A stretch of DNA of 64,000 nt. Source: Verrucomicrobiota bacterium. Its GTDB lineage: Bacteria > Verrucomicrobiota > Verrucomicrobiia > Limisphaerales > JADLHS01. Position 1 is the first letter of the stretch; each line of letters begins with the position of its first letter. The notes under the pieces were generated by a model, which worked only from the letters and a program-made list of their open reading frames with translations, was not told where the DNA came from and searched no databases. Made by a program: the position numbers and the translations under genes. This document shows positions 1 through 8,157 of the stretch, piece after piece. The stretch lies in contig JAKQDQ010000117.1 of NCBI GenBank assembly GCA_029573725.1, positions 1 through 64,000 on the forward strand, in the 5' to 3' direction.

Positions 1-1
1 G

Positions 2-1261
2 ATCGGCGCGTACCGCGGCAGCACCGGCACGGTGAACTTCCAACCGGCCGTTCTGGACTCCAATCCCACGCTGTTGCTGCGCGGCATTGACGGCGTCAGT
101 CGCGTGACCACGGTGGGCATCGGAGACAGCATTGAATGTACAACCGACGGTAATTCCGCCGCGTCCCGATCGGCCACCGGAACGCTGGACCTGACCGGCG
201 GCACGGTGGACGCGTTGGTGAACAATCTGATCGTGGGTCGGAACATGGGCAGCGGCAATACCTCCCGGCGTGGCGACGGCACGGGCACACTGACTTTCAC
301 CGCTGGTACGATTGACGCCACAACTTTGAACATCGGGTTGCAGGAGGTGAACAACCGCGGCAGTGCCACAGGAACGGTCAACGTCCAGTCAAATGCCGTG
401 CTGCTCGTCGCCGACATGACCATCGGTGGCGACGCGGGCGGTGCTGACGGAACAAGTAGCGGCACCCTCAACATCACTGACGGTGGCCAGGTGACGGTGG
501 CGAATAATATCGGGGAGAACAATTTTGACGGCGCCGACGCCACCAGCAGCATCAATCTTGACAACGGCACGCTCACGGTGGGGGGCACGCTCACGGTGGA
601 TACGCTCAATGTGGACAGCGGCACGGTTGACAATACCGGAACGGCCACGGTGGGCTCGCTCATGGGCAACGGCACCATCCTTGGTCCGGTGACGGTGTTA
701 ACAAGCCTCACCCCCGGCTCGGCCATTGGGACACTGAGCGTCAGCAACAGCCTCTTGCTGGACAGCGGGAGCACCAGCACATTTGAGGTGGACTTGAACA
801 ACTTGTCAGGAGACCAGGTCATTGGCTTAACCAGTGTCACCTATGACGGCACGCTGACCGTGCTCAACGTCGGCGGCACCGGCGCGGCAACCAACGGCGC
901 CGTGGTGAAGCTGTTTGATGCCGCGACCTACAACGGCTCGTTCACCGCGACCAGTCTGCCAGCGCTGCCTATCGGACTGGCTTGGGACACGAGCGGTCTG
1001 GCAAATGGCACGATTCAGATCATTCAGTCGTCAATCAACACGACGCCGACAAATCTGACCTGCTTAGCAACAGGGGATCAGTTGGATATTTCCTGGCCGG
1101 CGGATCAAATCGGCTGGCGGCTGGAAGGCCAGACCAACTCGCTTGATGTGGGTATGAGCAGCAACTGGTTCACCGTGCCTGACTCGACCACCACAAATCG
1201 CGTCATCATGACCATAGATCCGGCCAATGGCGCGGTGTTTTACCGCCTGGTTTATCCCTAG
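2..1261 (+). CDS. Secreted beta-strand-repeat (autotransporter-passenger-like) protein, 5' truncated
   Basis: The reading frame is open to the left edge, so the N-terminus lies outside the window; the GTG at 32 is internal. The visible 420 residues are rich in Gly, Thr, Asn and Val and repeat a pattern of the type GTGTLTFTAGTIDATTLNIG, typical of passenger-like parallel beta-helix proteins with PEP/autotransporter-associated strands. The last ~80 residues, with SWPADQIGWRLEGQTNS and a terminal FYRLVYP, match a C-terminal beta-sandwich module frequent on secreted Verrucomicrobiota proteins. Likely exported to the cell surface. Function unknown; no catalytic motif is visible. Confidence 0.75.
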   Translation: MGAYRGSTGTVNFQPAVLDSNPTLLLRGIDGVSRVTTVGIGDSIECTTDGNSAASRSATGTLDLTGGTVDALVNNLIVGRNMGSGNTSRRGDGTGTLTFTAGTIDATTLNIGLQEVNNRGSATGTVNVQSNAVLLVADMTIGGDAGGADGTSSGTLNITDGGQVTVANNIGENNFDGADATSSINLDNGTLTVGGTLTVDTLNVDSGTVDNTGTATVGSLMGNGTILGPVTVLTSLTPGSAIGTLSVSNSLLLDSGSTSTFEVDLNNLSGDQVIGLTSVTYDGTLTVLNVGGTGAATNGAVVKLFDAATYNGSFTATSLPALPIGLAWDTSGLANGTIQIIQSSINTTPTNLTCLATGDQLDISWPADQIGWRLEGQTNSLDVGMSSNWFTVPDSTTTNRVIMTIDPANGAVFYRLVYP

Positions 1262-1816
1262 CCACCTGTCGGAAATTGGCCGAAAGGCTTATGGTAGCGC
1301 TTTGAATGCGCAGGCGGGTTTGAGACTTGGTGAGGTCTGTTCGCAGACCTCGCCAATCTCGACCGGCCGACGCGGATACCCCTGCCTTGCGCCCTCCGCG
1401 TAGGGATGCCCGGGGGGACGGGTCGCCCATTTCCTTTTCGATGCCATCGAGCCGTTGCCCCTGGCCTGCTTCCACACAATCATTGGGGCACCCGCAGGAA
1501 ATGATTCGCGTCCAGCCCTTGCGCCAGTTCACCGGCACGCCCGACGGAGCTCGCGCCGGGCACGACCCGCGCCCGTGAGTTCTCACCAAACAACCCGCCA
1601 TCCATTGCTTGCGCGATGATAAGACTGGTTGGCCCCAGGCGTGCTCAAGGCAAATCACCCGCCGCACCCGGCAAAAAAGTCAGGGTGGACGCATCCAAAT
1701 GCAGGCGCGTTGTGGGATTGACGAAATGTCGGACGGCGCGCTGGAACGGGGGAGAGCACGCGTTGGCAGTGCGCTTGGAGCATTTCCATTAACCATGTAG
1801 CGCTGTTTCACCCGCC
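1262..1816. other. Intergenic region without a supported gene
   Basis: Several frames are open here on both strands, but none has a ribosome-binding site, recognisable domain or typical composition. The only clear structure is a hairpin at 1329-1354. The stretch separates the surface-protein gene from the 153-bp repeat and the GntR operon. Confidence 0.6.
1329..1354. repeat. Hairpin of 11-bp arms, REP- or terminator-like
   Basis: Arms GGTGAGGTCTG and CAGACCTCGCC around a TTCG tetraloop; 10 of 11 positions pair by Watson-Crick rules and the other as G-T. It lies 68 bp after the stop codon at 1261. No T-run follows, so it is either a factor-dependent 3' end or a dispersed REP-like palindrome. 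Confidence 0.6.
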
Positions 1817-1969
1817 GCCCCTCGCCCCGTCCCTCTCCCCATCCGATGGGGAGAGGGTGGACGATAGGCCGGGTGAGGGGACGACGAATGGTTTGGAGCT
1901 TCATCATTCCTGGAAATGTTCCAGGGCGCGGATTGTCCAAGCACAGCCATTTTTGATACGTTTGCCCTG
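1817..1969 (+). repeat. 153-bp dispersed repeat, copy A
   Basis: Nearly identical, over exactly 153 bp, to 7132-7284. It opens with a perfect inverted repeat (CCCTCTCCCCAT / ATGGGGAGAGGG, 1831-1857) and ends in TTTGCCCTG. The body contains a second short palindrome, GGAAATGTTCC. No protein is encoded. It sits just upstream of the promoter of the GntR operon. Confidence 0.9.
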
Positions 1970-1981
1970 GCAAAAAAAGTC

Positions 1982-2020
1982 TTGACCGCCTGGGCGAACT
2001 GTCATAGTGTCCTATGACAG
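1982..2020 (+). promoter_or_regulatory. Promoter and GntR operator of the ABC operon
   Basis: A TTGACC -35 candidate (1982-1987) is followed after 17 bp by a weak TAGTGT -10. A perfect palindrome, CTGTCATAG-TGTC-CTATGACAG with 9-bp arms (1999-2020), covers the -10 region. The start codon at 2030 is only 9 bp further and no Shine-Dalgarno sequence is visible, so the mRNA leader is probably very short. The position suggests autorepression by the GntR protein (inference). Confidence 0.65.
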
Positions 2021-2029
2021 CAAACAGCT

Positions 2030-2425
2030 ATGCTGCTGCATATTGATTTCAAGACCGGCAAACCGCCCTATCTGCAACTGGTGGATCAGGTGCGTTATGC
2101 GGCGGCTTCGGGCGCCTTGCGTGCCGGCGAGGCGCTGCCGTCGGTCCGGCAACTGGCCGAGGAACTCCGCGTCAATCGCAACACCATTGCCAAAGCCTAC
2201 GCAGAGCTGGAAAGCCAGGACATCATTGAAACCCTGCCGGGCAAAGGTTGTTTCCTCAAGAATGGCCACACCCCATTCACCAAACCCGTCCGCCAGAAAC
2301 TCCTGCTCAAGGAGATTGATGAGGCGGTCGTCACCGCCTACCACCTGCAGGTCGCGCGGGCCGATTTTCTCGCCCTGGTCAAAGAACGTCTGGATTACTT
2401 TGAGAGCAAGCAGGAGAAACCATGA
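2030..2425 (+). CDS. GntR-family transcriptional regulator, YtrA subfamily
   Basis: 131 residues. The N-terminal winged helix (about residues 10-75) has the GntR signature ALPSVRQLAEELRVNRNTIAKAYAELE; the C-terminal part is short (about 50 residues), as in YtrA-type members that lack a large ligand domain. Such regulators normally repress a linked ABC transporter and respond to cell-envelope antibiotics or metabolites. The gene overlaps the ABC ATPase gene by 4 bp (ATGA), which supports one operon. A palindrome over its promoter (1999-2020) is the likely binding site. The start at 2030 is preferred over an overlapping frame at 2007 because only this frame carries the HTH. Confidence 0.93.
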   Translation: MLLHIDFKTGKPPYLQLVDQVRYAAASGALRAGEALPSVRQLAEELRVNRNTIAKAYAELESQDIIETLPGKGCFLKNGHTPFTKPVRQKLLLKEIDEAVVTAYHLQVARADFLALVKERLDYFESKQEKP

Positions 2426-3327
2426 ATGCGACTCCCGTCATCGAAATCAACAACCTGGTCCGTCGTTATGGCCGGCACGAGGCCGTGAACGGTCTGAGCC
2501 TGCGGGTGCTGTCCGGACGCTGCTACGGCTTCTTCGGTCGCAACGGCGCCGGGAAAACCACGACCATCAAATGCCTGCTCAATCTCCTCCGGCCCACCAG
2601 TGGCGGCGTGCGGATGTTCGGATTGGACCCGCAGCGCGCGGAAGTGGCGGTGAAATCCCGCCTGGCCTACGTGCCGGATGCCGTGGCGTTTTATCCGTGG
2701 ATGACCGTGCGTGGCACACTGGACTACCTCGCCTCGTTCCGGGCGCACTGGAATCGCGAACTCGAAGCCAGCTTGCTCCGACGTTTCGGCCTCAAGCCGG
2801 AGCAGAAGGCCGCGGCGTTGTCCAAAGGGCAAAAGACGCAGCTCGCGCTCATCGGGGCCATTTGTCCCGAGCCGGAGTTGCTGCTGCTCGACGAGCCGAC
2901 CTCCGGCCTGGACCCCATTGTGCGACGCGAGTTCATTGAAACAGTGATTGGCGCGTATCAATCCGGCGACCCCGGCAGCCGCACGGTTTTTGTTTCCACG
3001 CACCTGATCTCCGAGTTCGAGGGGCTGATTGACGAATTCACCATCATCGAGGAAGGCCGCGAGTTGTTGACGATGGAAGCCGACGTCGCGCGGGATCGTT
3101 TCAAGAAGATTCGCGCGCGTTTCGCCGCGCCGCCCGCAAAACTGGACCTGTCCGGCGCCTTGCGAGTGAAGCAATCCGGGCGCGAGATTGAAATCCTCGC
3201 CAATGGCGACAGCGACGCGCTGCTGGCAAAGCTGAAGGGCCATCAACCCGAGGAACTGCAAACGGAATCGTTGAGCTTGGAGGAAATTTTTGTCGCGTCA
3301 AAAACACTCACCTCTCTGAAGGCATGA
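2422..3327 (+). CDS. ABC transporter ATP-binding protein
   Basis: 301 residues with the full ATPase set: Walker A GRNGAGKT (39-46), signature LSKGQ (133-137) and Walker B LLLLDEPTSGLD (153-164). The signature has K where most have G (LSGGQ); LSKG is common in the CcmA/NatA-like exporter class. The last ~70 residues form the small regulatory tail of ABC-2 type ATPases. It overlaps the regulator upstream and the permease downstream by 4 bp each, so the three are translationally coupled. Partner of the permease at 3324; substrate unknown, with drug or lipid export most likely. Confidence 0.95.
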   Translation: MNATPVIEINNLVRRYGRHEAVNGLSLRVLSGRCYGFFGRNGAGKTTTIKCLLNLLRPTSGGVRMFGLDPQRAEVAVKSRLAYVPDAVAFYPWMTVRGTLDYLASFRAHWNRELEASLLRRFGLKPEQKAAALSKGQKTQLALIGAICPEPELLLLDEPTSGLDPIVRREFIETVIGAYQSGDPGSRTVFVSTHLISEFEGLIDEFTIIEEGRELLTMEADVARDRFKKIRARFAAPPAKLDLSGALRVKQSGREIEILANGDSDALLAKLKGHQPEELQTESLSLEEIFVASKTLTSLKA

Positions 3328-6107
3328 ATGAGTTGTTGCGCAAGGAACTCCGGCTGCTGCTGCCCGCGTGGCTGGCGGCGATGGGAATGTGTGTGCTGCC
3401 GTTCCTCTCCACGGCATTGAACGGTTTTGCATCCGACTGGCGGGAGCACCTCGAATTCACAGTTTATGCCGTGCCGGTTGCCTGTGCGGTAGTGGGAATC
3501 TCCGTGTTTGGACGGGAATTTTCCGGCGGCGCATTCTCATTGTTGCTCGCCCAACCATGTCCGCGCCGCGAATTCTGGAATGCGAAGCTGTGGGTGTTGG
3601 GCGGAGCGGTGCTCACCCTGTTGTTGACGGCCGGAATCACGAGTCTGCCGTTCCTTCCCTGGCGTGAGGGCAAAATGTGGCTGGGGTTGTGGACGCTGTC
3701 CGCACTGGCGGCCGCTTCCGGCGCGTTGTGGCTGACGCTGTTGCTGCGGCAGTTGCTCGCGGCCTTCTGGCTGTCGCTGCTGCTGCCACTGGCGCCAACG
3801 CTACTCATCTCCACTGCGGTGGATGCCACGCGGCGGGAATGGTGGATCGCCGCCGTGCTGCTGCTCTACTCGCTGGTGAGTTTCCTCGCGGCCCGGAAGC
3901 TGTTTCTCCATGCGCAAGATGTGGCGTGGACGGGTGGGGCGGTGACGCTGCCCGCGCTTTGGCACCGGCGCACCAACCAGTCCCCGGCCGCAAGACGCCG
4001 CGCGCACCCGACCGTGGCGTTGTTGAGCAAGGAATTTCAACTTCAGCAGGTCACCATGATGTTGGCGGCGCTTTTGTTTGTCGTGAACATCGCAGTGCTG
4101 GGATTTCAGAAGGTGGCCACCGTCGAGCGCGACAGCCTGTGGAATATAGCCTTCGAGGGATTCTCGCTACTTTGGTTCCTCATGCCGCTGATGATCGGGT
4201 GCGCGGCGGTGGCGGAGGAACGCCGGCTGGCAACTTTGGAATCACAACTGTGCCTGCCGGTGTCTCGGGTGAGGCAATTCCTGATGAAGGTGGCCAGTGT
4301 CGGCTTGTTCGCTTTGTTGCTGGGCGCGCTGCCGATGGGCCTGATCCACGTGCTCAAGTCCGCGTTTGGCCTGCCGGTTGGCGGTCTTCTGGTGGGGGTG
4401 GACAACGTCAGCCTTGCTCTCGGTTGTGTGCTCATCACCCTCATTGCGCTCTACGCCTCGACGCTGAGCCGGCACTTCTTGCAGGCGTTGGCCATTACCA
4501 TTGCCTTGGGTACGGCAGTGGTGTTCTTGAGCCACTGGTTGCTGATCCGTCCACCCACCATCGGTGGCTACACTTTGTGGGAAGGAAGCATCGGGTTGCC
4601 GGCCGCCGGAGCCGTGAGCTTGGTGTTTGCGTTTGGCCTCCTCGCGTGGCGCGGGCGGTGCTGGCTGGCGGTGGCACTGATCAGCGGTTGGCTTCTGCTT
4701 CTGTTCACCGGAACCGCATTGGTGCAGGCAAGCCGACCGTATGTGTTCGCGATCCTCAGCCTCATGCTCGGAGCGCTTTTCCTGTTGCTGGCGATTTCGT
4801 TCCGCAACTTCCGTCACGTGCGATCGGGCGCAAGTTTATGGCGAAGCAATCTTCTGGTTTGGAGTGCGGGATACTTGCTCACCGCCGCTCTCGCCACCGC
4901 GTGTTATCATCGAGTCTGGGAGCTGGCGCTGCGCTTCGAACCGCCAGCCGGCGCGGCCCGTTTGAGCGGGAAGGTTCGCCCGGTAATTGCCGCGGATGCT
5001 CGCAGCGGCTGGTTGCTGGCATTGTTGCCGGATGGACGCCTGTGGACGCTGCGTGAGTCAGAAACCGAACCATACGTGGGTGAATGGACTGGCAAGGAAT
5101 GGGGCTGGAAAATCACAAAGATTCACCATCCACACGCTGAATTCCTGGGCTCGAACTGGGTGGACCTGGCGCTGTCACAGTACGACGGGGCGGGTGTGAA
5201 AGGCGATGGCTCCTTGTGGCGGATCAGTTGGTGGGAAACAGAAGGAGCGAATGCCTGGGTTCCGGCGGGAGCGGGTAATTGGGTGCTCAAAGGACACAAG
5301 CTGCGGCAAACGCCAATGACGCTGACCCGACTGAGCGAAGTCGCCGACTGGGCGATGGTGGCGGCCGGTACCACCCATTTCCTGGCGCTGAAACGTGATG
5401 GGACGCTGTGGGGCTGGGGTGAGAATCGCTATCAACAGTTGGGTGACGGGCTACCGGAATCCGTGGATGCACCGGTCCAATTGGGCCCGGACAACGACTG
5501 GGATTTTATTGCCGCGTTTCCTTCGGGATCTTTAGCCGTGAAGCGCGACCTCAGTGTTTGGAAGTGGGGACGGGCTTATCCCATCACCAGCCACGGCGTC
5601 GTCAAGGGTTACATCCGTGGCCAGCCGCAGAAGATTGCGACGCTGCCGGCAAAGCCCGAGCTTATTCTGAGCGAGTCCTACAGCGATGTCTTTGCGTGTG
5701 CCGATGGAACCGGCTGGGGATTGGGATATCTGAGAGAAAACTGTCTCGGGGCAGACAACCAATCCACGAAAATCACCGAATTGCAGAAGCTTTGGGAAGG
5801 CGGAAAGTGGACGGTGCTGGACAGCGAATATTCGATTCGCACCTTGGCCATCCGCAAGGATGGATCACTCTGGAGGCAGGGTACGGTCCACGCCCGCCGA
5901 CCTAGCAACTCCTACCCAATGACCCGAATTGGCGCGCGTCAGGATTGGATTGCGGTTCGTGTTCGTTCCTACGACGATACGACTTATGCGCTGGCCCGGG
6001 ACGGCAGGCTGTGCCGATTTGGTGGCGGGAGTTATCTGTCGCCAGAACTCATCATGCCCACGAGCCGCGTGACCTGGAGCGTCAATGTGTTGGATTCGGT
6101 GAAGTAA
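3324..6107 (+). CDS. ABC-2 type permease fused to an RCC1-like beta-propeller
   Basis: 927 residues. Residues 1 to about 530 are a membrane part with roughly a dozen hydrophobic segments in two halves, separated by a basic stretch near residue 220; this is like two ABC-2 permease units in one chain. From about residue 555 to the end the protein is soluble and repeats blade motifs of the type HFLALKRDGTLWGWGENRYQ (around 684), with further DGRLW, KGDGSLW and RKDGSLW turns, as in RCC1/BNR-like propellers. The propeller would lie outside the membrane if the last helix (about 511-530) leads outward. ABC-2 permeases of this operon type normally end after the membrane part, so the fusion is unusual. 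Start ATG overlaps the ATPase gene. Confidence 0.88.
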   Translation: MNELLRKELRLLLPAWLAAMGMCVLPFLSTALNGFASDWREHLEFTVYAVPVACAVVGISVFGREFSGGAFSLLLAQPCPRREFWNAKLWVLGGAVLTLLLTAGITSLPFLPWREGKMWLGLWTLSALAAASGALWLTLLLRQLLAAFWLSLLLPLAPTLLISTAVDATRREWWIAAVLLLYSLVSFLAARKLFLHAQDVAWTGGAVTLPALWHRRTNQSPAARRRAHPTVALLSKEFQLQQVTMMLAALLFVVNIAVLGFQKVATVERDSLWNIAFEGFSLLWFLMPLMIGCAAVAEERRLATLESQLCLPVSRVRQFLMKVASVGLFALLLGALPMGLIHVLKSAFGLPVGGLLVGVDNVSLALGCVLITLIALYASTLSRHFLQALAITIALGTAVVFLSHWLLIRPPTIGGYTLWEGSIGLPAAGAVSLVFAFGLLAWRGRCWLAVALISGWLLLLFTGTALVQASRPYVFAILSLMLGALFLLLAISFRNFRHVRSGASLWRSNLLVWSAGYLLTAALATACYHRVWELALRFEPPAGAARLSGKVRPVIAADARSGWLLALLPDGRLWTLRESETEPYVGEWTGKEWGWKITKIHHPHAEFLGSNWVDLALSQYDGAGVKGDGSLWRISWWETEGANAWVPAGAGNWVLKGHKLRQTPMTLTRLSEVADWAMVAAGTTHFLALKRDGTLWGWGENRYQQLGDGLPESVDAPVQLGPDNDWDFIAAFPSGSLAVKRDLSVWKWGRAYPITSHGVVKGYIRGQPQKIATLPAKPELILSESYSDVFACADGTGWGLGYLRENCLGADNQSTKITELQKLWEGGKWTVLDSEYSIRTLAIRKDGSLWRQGTVHARRPSNSYPMTRIGARQDWIAVRVRSYDDTTYALARDGRLCRFGGGSYLSPELIMPTSRVTWSVNVLDSVK

Positions 6108-6223
6108 CCGCATCCGCGCACTGAACCGTCGTACGGCTTTCCAGGCGCTGGAGCGCCGGCCTCCTGGCCCGAAGTTGAACATGGCTGGCCAATTACTAAA
6201 TCGGAGATCGGCATTCCGCCCGC

Positions 6224-6684
6224 TCACCACACCCGCTCGATGCTCCGGCGCTGCCAGAGGAACTCGAACATGTTGCCCTCGTGCGGTTGATCCCACGAAA
6301 TCTTCATGGTGGAAACCGGGCCAATGTTTAAGCGCTCGATGTGCGGATAGGCCATGACCTGCGCCACGAATGCGGGGTCTTTCGTGATGACAGTGGCGGC
6401 CAGCGTGTAGCCAATCTGCTTGAGCATGTCGGCCTGCGGCACGGGCACCACGCTGGCGTAGGGACAAAGGAACTCGCGATTGGCCAGCGGATGCGCAAAC
6501 GAATCGCAGTGGACAATCGTGGGTCGGACGAACGTGCCGCCGTCCTGCGTCACTTTGCGCGGACCGCCGCGATACTTCGCCGTTGCCTCAATCGCTCCCG
6601 GTGTCCGCAATCCCTCCTCGATGGCGCCGTCAATGAAGTCCGCCATCTTGGGATTCGCAAAACCGGACAACCGCGTGTTCGGAC
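6224..6684 (-). pseudogene. 3' remnant of an aldehyde dehydrogenase gene
   Basis: The minus strand encodes only the C-terminal ~150 residues of an aldehyde-dehydrogenase family protein: the substrate-pocket region around TFVRPTIVHC and ASVVPVPQADMLKQIGYT, and the family C-terminus ending in NMFEFLWQRRSIERVW. The catalytic Cys/Glu part and the NAD fold are absent. Homology ends near 6684, just before the unrelated plus-strand fragment that starts at 6692; the frame runs on only into sequence antisense to that fragment. Not functional as an enzyme. Confidence 0.75.
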
Positions 6685-6691
6685 TTTTGCG

Positions 6692-7126
6692 ATGAGTCAG
6701 GCCGTGGGCACCAAGCCGTTGCCACCGTTGCAAGCCGTGGATGGGGTGTGGCTCACCGGCACTTACGGCCACACAGCCAACCAGCCTTGGCGCACCTACG
6801 GAAGATTCGCGGACATGGTCAAGCCCGCGCCTTCGGATCTGTGGGTTCTGCTTGATGAGGATGAGCATAGCATCAACGACGCGCAGTTCGCGGTTTCGAT
6901 GCGGATTCCGACCCATTGGGTGGACGTGCCGGGCACGTATCACAACTTCGCCTGTGGCATCGCCTTCGCGGACGGCCATTCCGAGATTCACAAGTGGACG
7001 GATCCGCGAACGGCAGTGGGCGCAAAGATTCAGCAAAACGGCAGCCGCGGCCAAGCCGGGAACAAGGACATTCTATGGTTGCAGAAGCGGACGTCGTCAA
7101 ATGTGGTGACGGGGGAGCCGAATTGA
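6692..7126 (+). pseudogene. 3' remnant of a pseudopilin-like H-X9-DG protein gene
   Basis: 144 codons. The segment HNFACGIAFADGHSEIHKW is the H-X9-DG motif of prepilin-processing-associated proteins that abound in Planctomycetes and Verrucomicrobiota, and the preceding text (VDGVWLTGTYGH, SDLWVLLDEDEHSIND) is the usual C-terminal half. The N-terminal type IV pilin-like helix with its cleavage site is missing. It starts 7 bp from the head of the aldehyde dehydrogenase remnant on the other strand, so both genes lost their 5' parts at one breakpoint. No ribosome-binding site is seen before the ATG at 6692. Confidence 0.65.
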
Positions 7127-7131
7127 GTGAG

Positions 7132-7284
7132 GCCCCTCACCCCTTCCCTCTCCCCATCGGATGGGGAGAGGGTGAACGATAGGCCGGGTGAGGGGACGAC
7201 GAATGGTTTGGAGCTTCATCATTCCTGGAAATGTTCCAGGGCGCGGATTGTCCAAACACAGCCATTTTTGATGCGTTTGCCCTG
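7132..7284 (+). repeat. 153-bp dispersed repeat, copy B
   Basis: Same length and order as 1817-1969, with about ten differences, including ATCGGATGGGG for ATCCGATGGGG at the centre of the palindrome, which stays inverted-repeat in both. It begins 5 bp after the stop of the H-X9-DG remnant and ends 44 bp before the small zinc-ribbon gene. No coding capacity. Confidence 0.9.
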
Positions 7285-7328
7285 AAGGGAAAGCTTGGCG
7301 CGATTGACGCTCGTTGTAAAATCAACTC

Positions 7329-7630
7329 ATGAGTGTGGCGACCCGACATTGCTGGAAGTGCGGCGCGGAGTATCCGAACCGCAGTTCGCCCGGCGCTCGG
7401 AGACGTGCGATTGCGGCGCGAACCTCAAGGTCTGCCTCAATTGTGTGAGTTACGATCCGACCGTGGCCTACAAATGCCGCGACCGCCGCGCCGATCCCGT
7501 GGAGGAAAAACACCTTGCCAACTATTGCGAATGGTTCGAGCTGGCCAAACTCGTCTTCGTCGCGCCCGCCGAGGAAAAGTTCCGCGCGAACAAAGCCCAG
7601 GACCAGTTGAAAAAATTACTGGGAGACTGA
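7329..7630 (+). pseudogene. Small cysteine-rich zinc-ribbon protein gene with a frameshift
   Basis: The ATG at 7329 opens MSVATRHCWKCGAEYPNR with a CxxC knuckle. The rest of the domain (RRSETCDCGANLKVCLNC, then YCEWFEL) lies in another frame that ends at 7630. Together the two pieces give one small protein with three or four CxxC-like pairs. The join must fall near 7380-7395 and looks like a one-base loss (or two-base gain). If read straight from 7329 the product ends near 7446. A real frameshift, a sequencing error and recoding cannot be told apart here. An alternative start at 7295 keeps the second frame but loses the first CxxC. Confidence 0.55.
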
Positions 7631-7707
7631 GTCTGACCGGCGGGCTGGCCATTGCCCTCCGCAGTTCCCGCGCAATCCCGGCCGGATAAATTTGCCGGAG
7701 AATTTGC

Positions 7708-7750
7708 TTGCAAGACTACAAGTGTAGGCTTATACGCTTACAATTGTAAG
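7708..7750 (+). promoter_or_regulatory. blaI promoter with two BlaI-type operators
   Basis: TTGCAA (7708-7713) and TTATAC (7730-7735), spaced 16 bp, form a plausible sigma-70 promoter. Two TACA-N2-TGTA palindromes flank the -10: CTACA-AG-TGTAG (7716-7727) and the perfect CTTACAATTGTAAG (7737-7750). Their centres are 22 bp apart, about two helical turns. This is the known BlaI/MecI operator type, so BlaI at 7753 very probably represses its own operon. Confidence 0.8.
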
Positions 7751-7752
7751 CC

Positions 7753-8157
7753 ATGAGTGCAAACCCGATTCCCCGCATTTCAGAAACCGAGTGGGAGGTG
7801 ATGCGCGCCGTGTGGGCCGGCCACCCGGCCACCGCCAGCGAAATCATCGAACGCCTCGCCGCCGCCGATCCTTCGTGGCATCCCAAGACCGCCAAGACGC
7901 TGCTGGCGCGGCTTGTCCGCAAAGCGGCGCTGGACTACGAAGCGCAAGGCCGCCGCTACGTCTATGAACCGTTGGTGACGGAGCGGGAGTGTGTGGCCGC
8001 CGCCAGCGCCTCGTTTCTCGAACGGGTGTTTGGCGGCGCGTTGAAGCCGATGCTGGCGCACTTTGTCGAGTCGCGGCGGCTGAGCCGGGCTGAGTTGGCG
8101 GAACTCCGGCAATTGCTGGAACGTGAAACGCCAGAATCGAACCGGAGGAAGTCATGA
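7753..8157 (+). CDS. BlaI/MecI/CopY-family transcriptional repressor
   Basis: 134 residues with the family layout: an N-terminal winged helix (ISETEWEVMRAVWAGHPATA, then TAKTLLARLVRKAALDYEAQGRRYVYEP) and a C-terminal dimerisation helix bundle (about 85-130) that is the usual proteolysis target. In the classical system the membrane protease BlaR1 inactivates BlaI when an envelope signal is sensed. The gene overlaps the M56 gene by 4 bp (ATGA), confirming the pair. Twin operators lie directly upstream. Confidence 0.95.
   Translation: MSANPIPRISETEWEVMRAVWAGHPATASEIIERLAAADPSWHPKTAKTLLARLVRKAALDYEAQGRRYVYEPLVTERECVAAASASFLERVFGGALKPMLAHFVESRRLSRAELAELRQLLERETPESNRRKS

Noticed and set aside
1206-1667. 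Minus-strand frame of 153 codons after the surface-protein gene
   Set aside because: No domain or ribosome-binding site; overlaps the hairpin at 1329-1354 and several competing frames.
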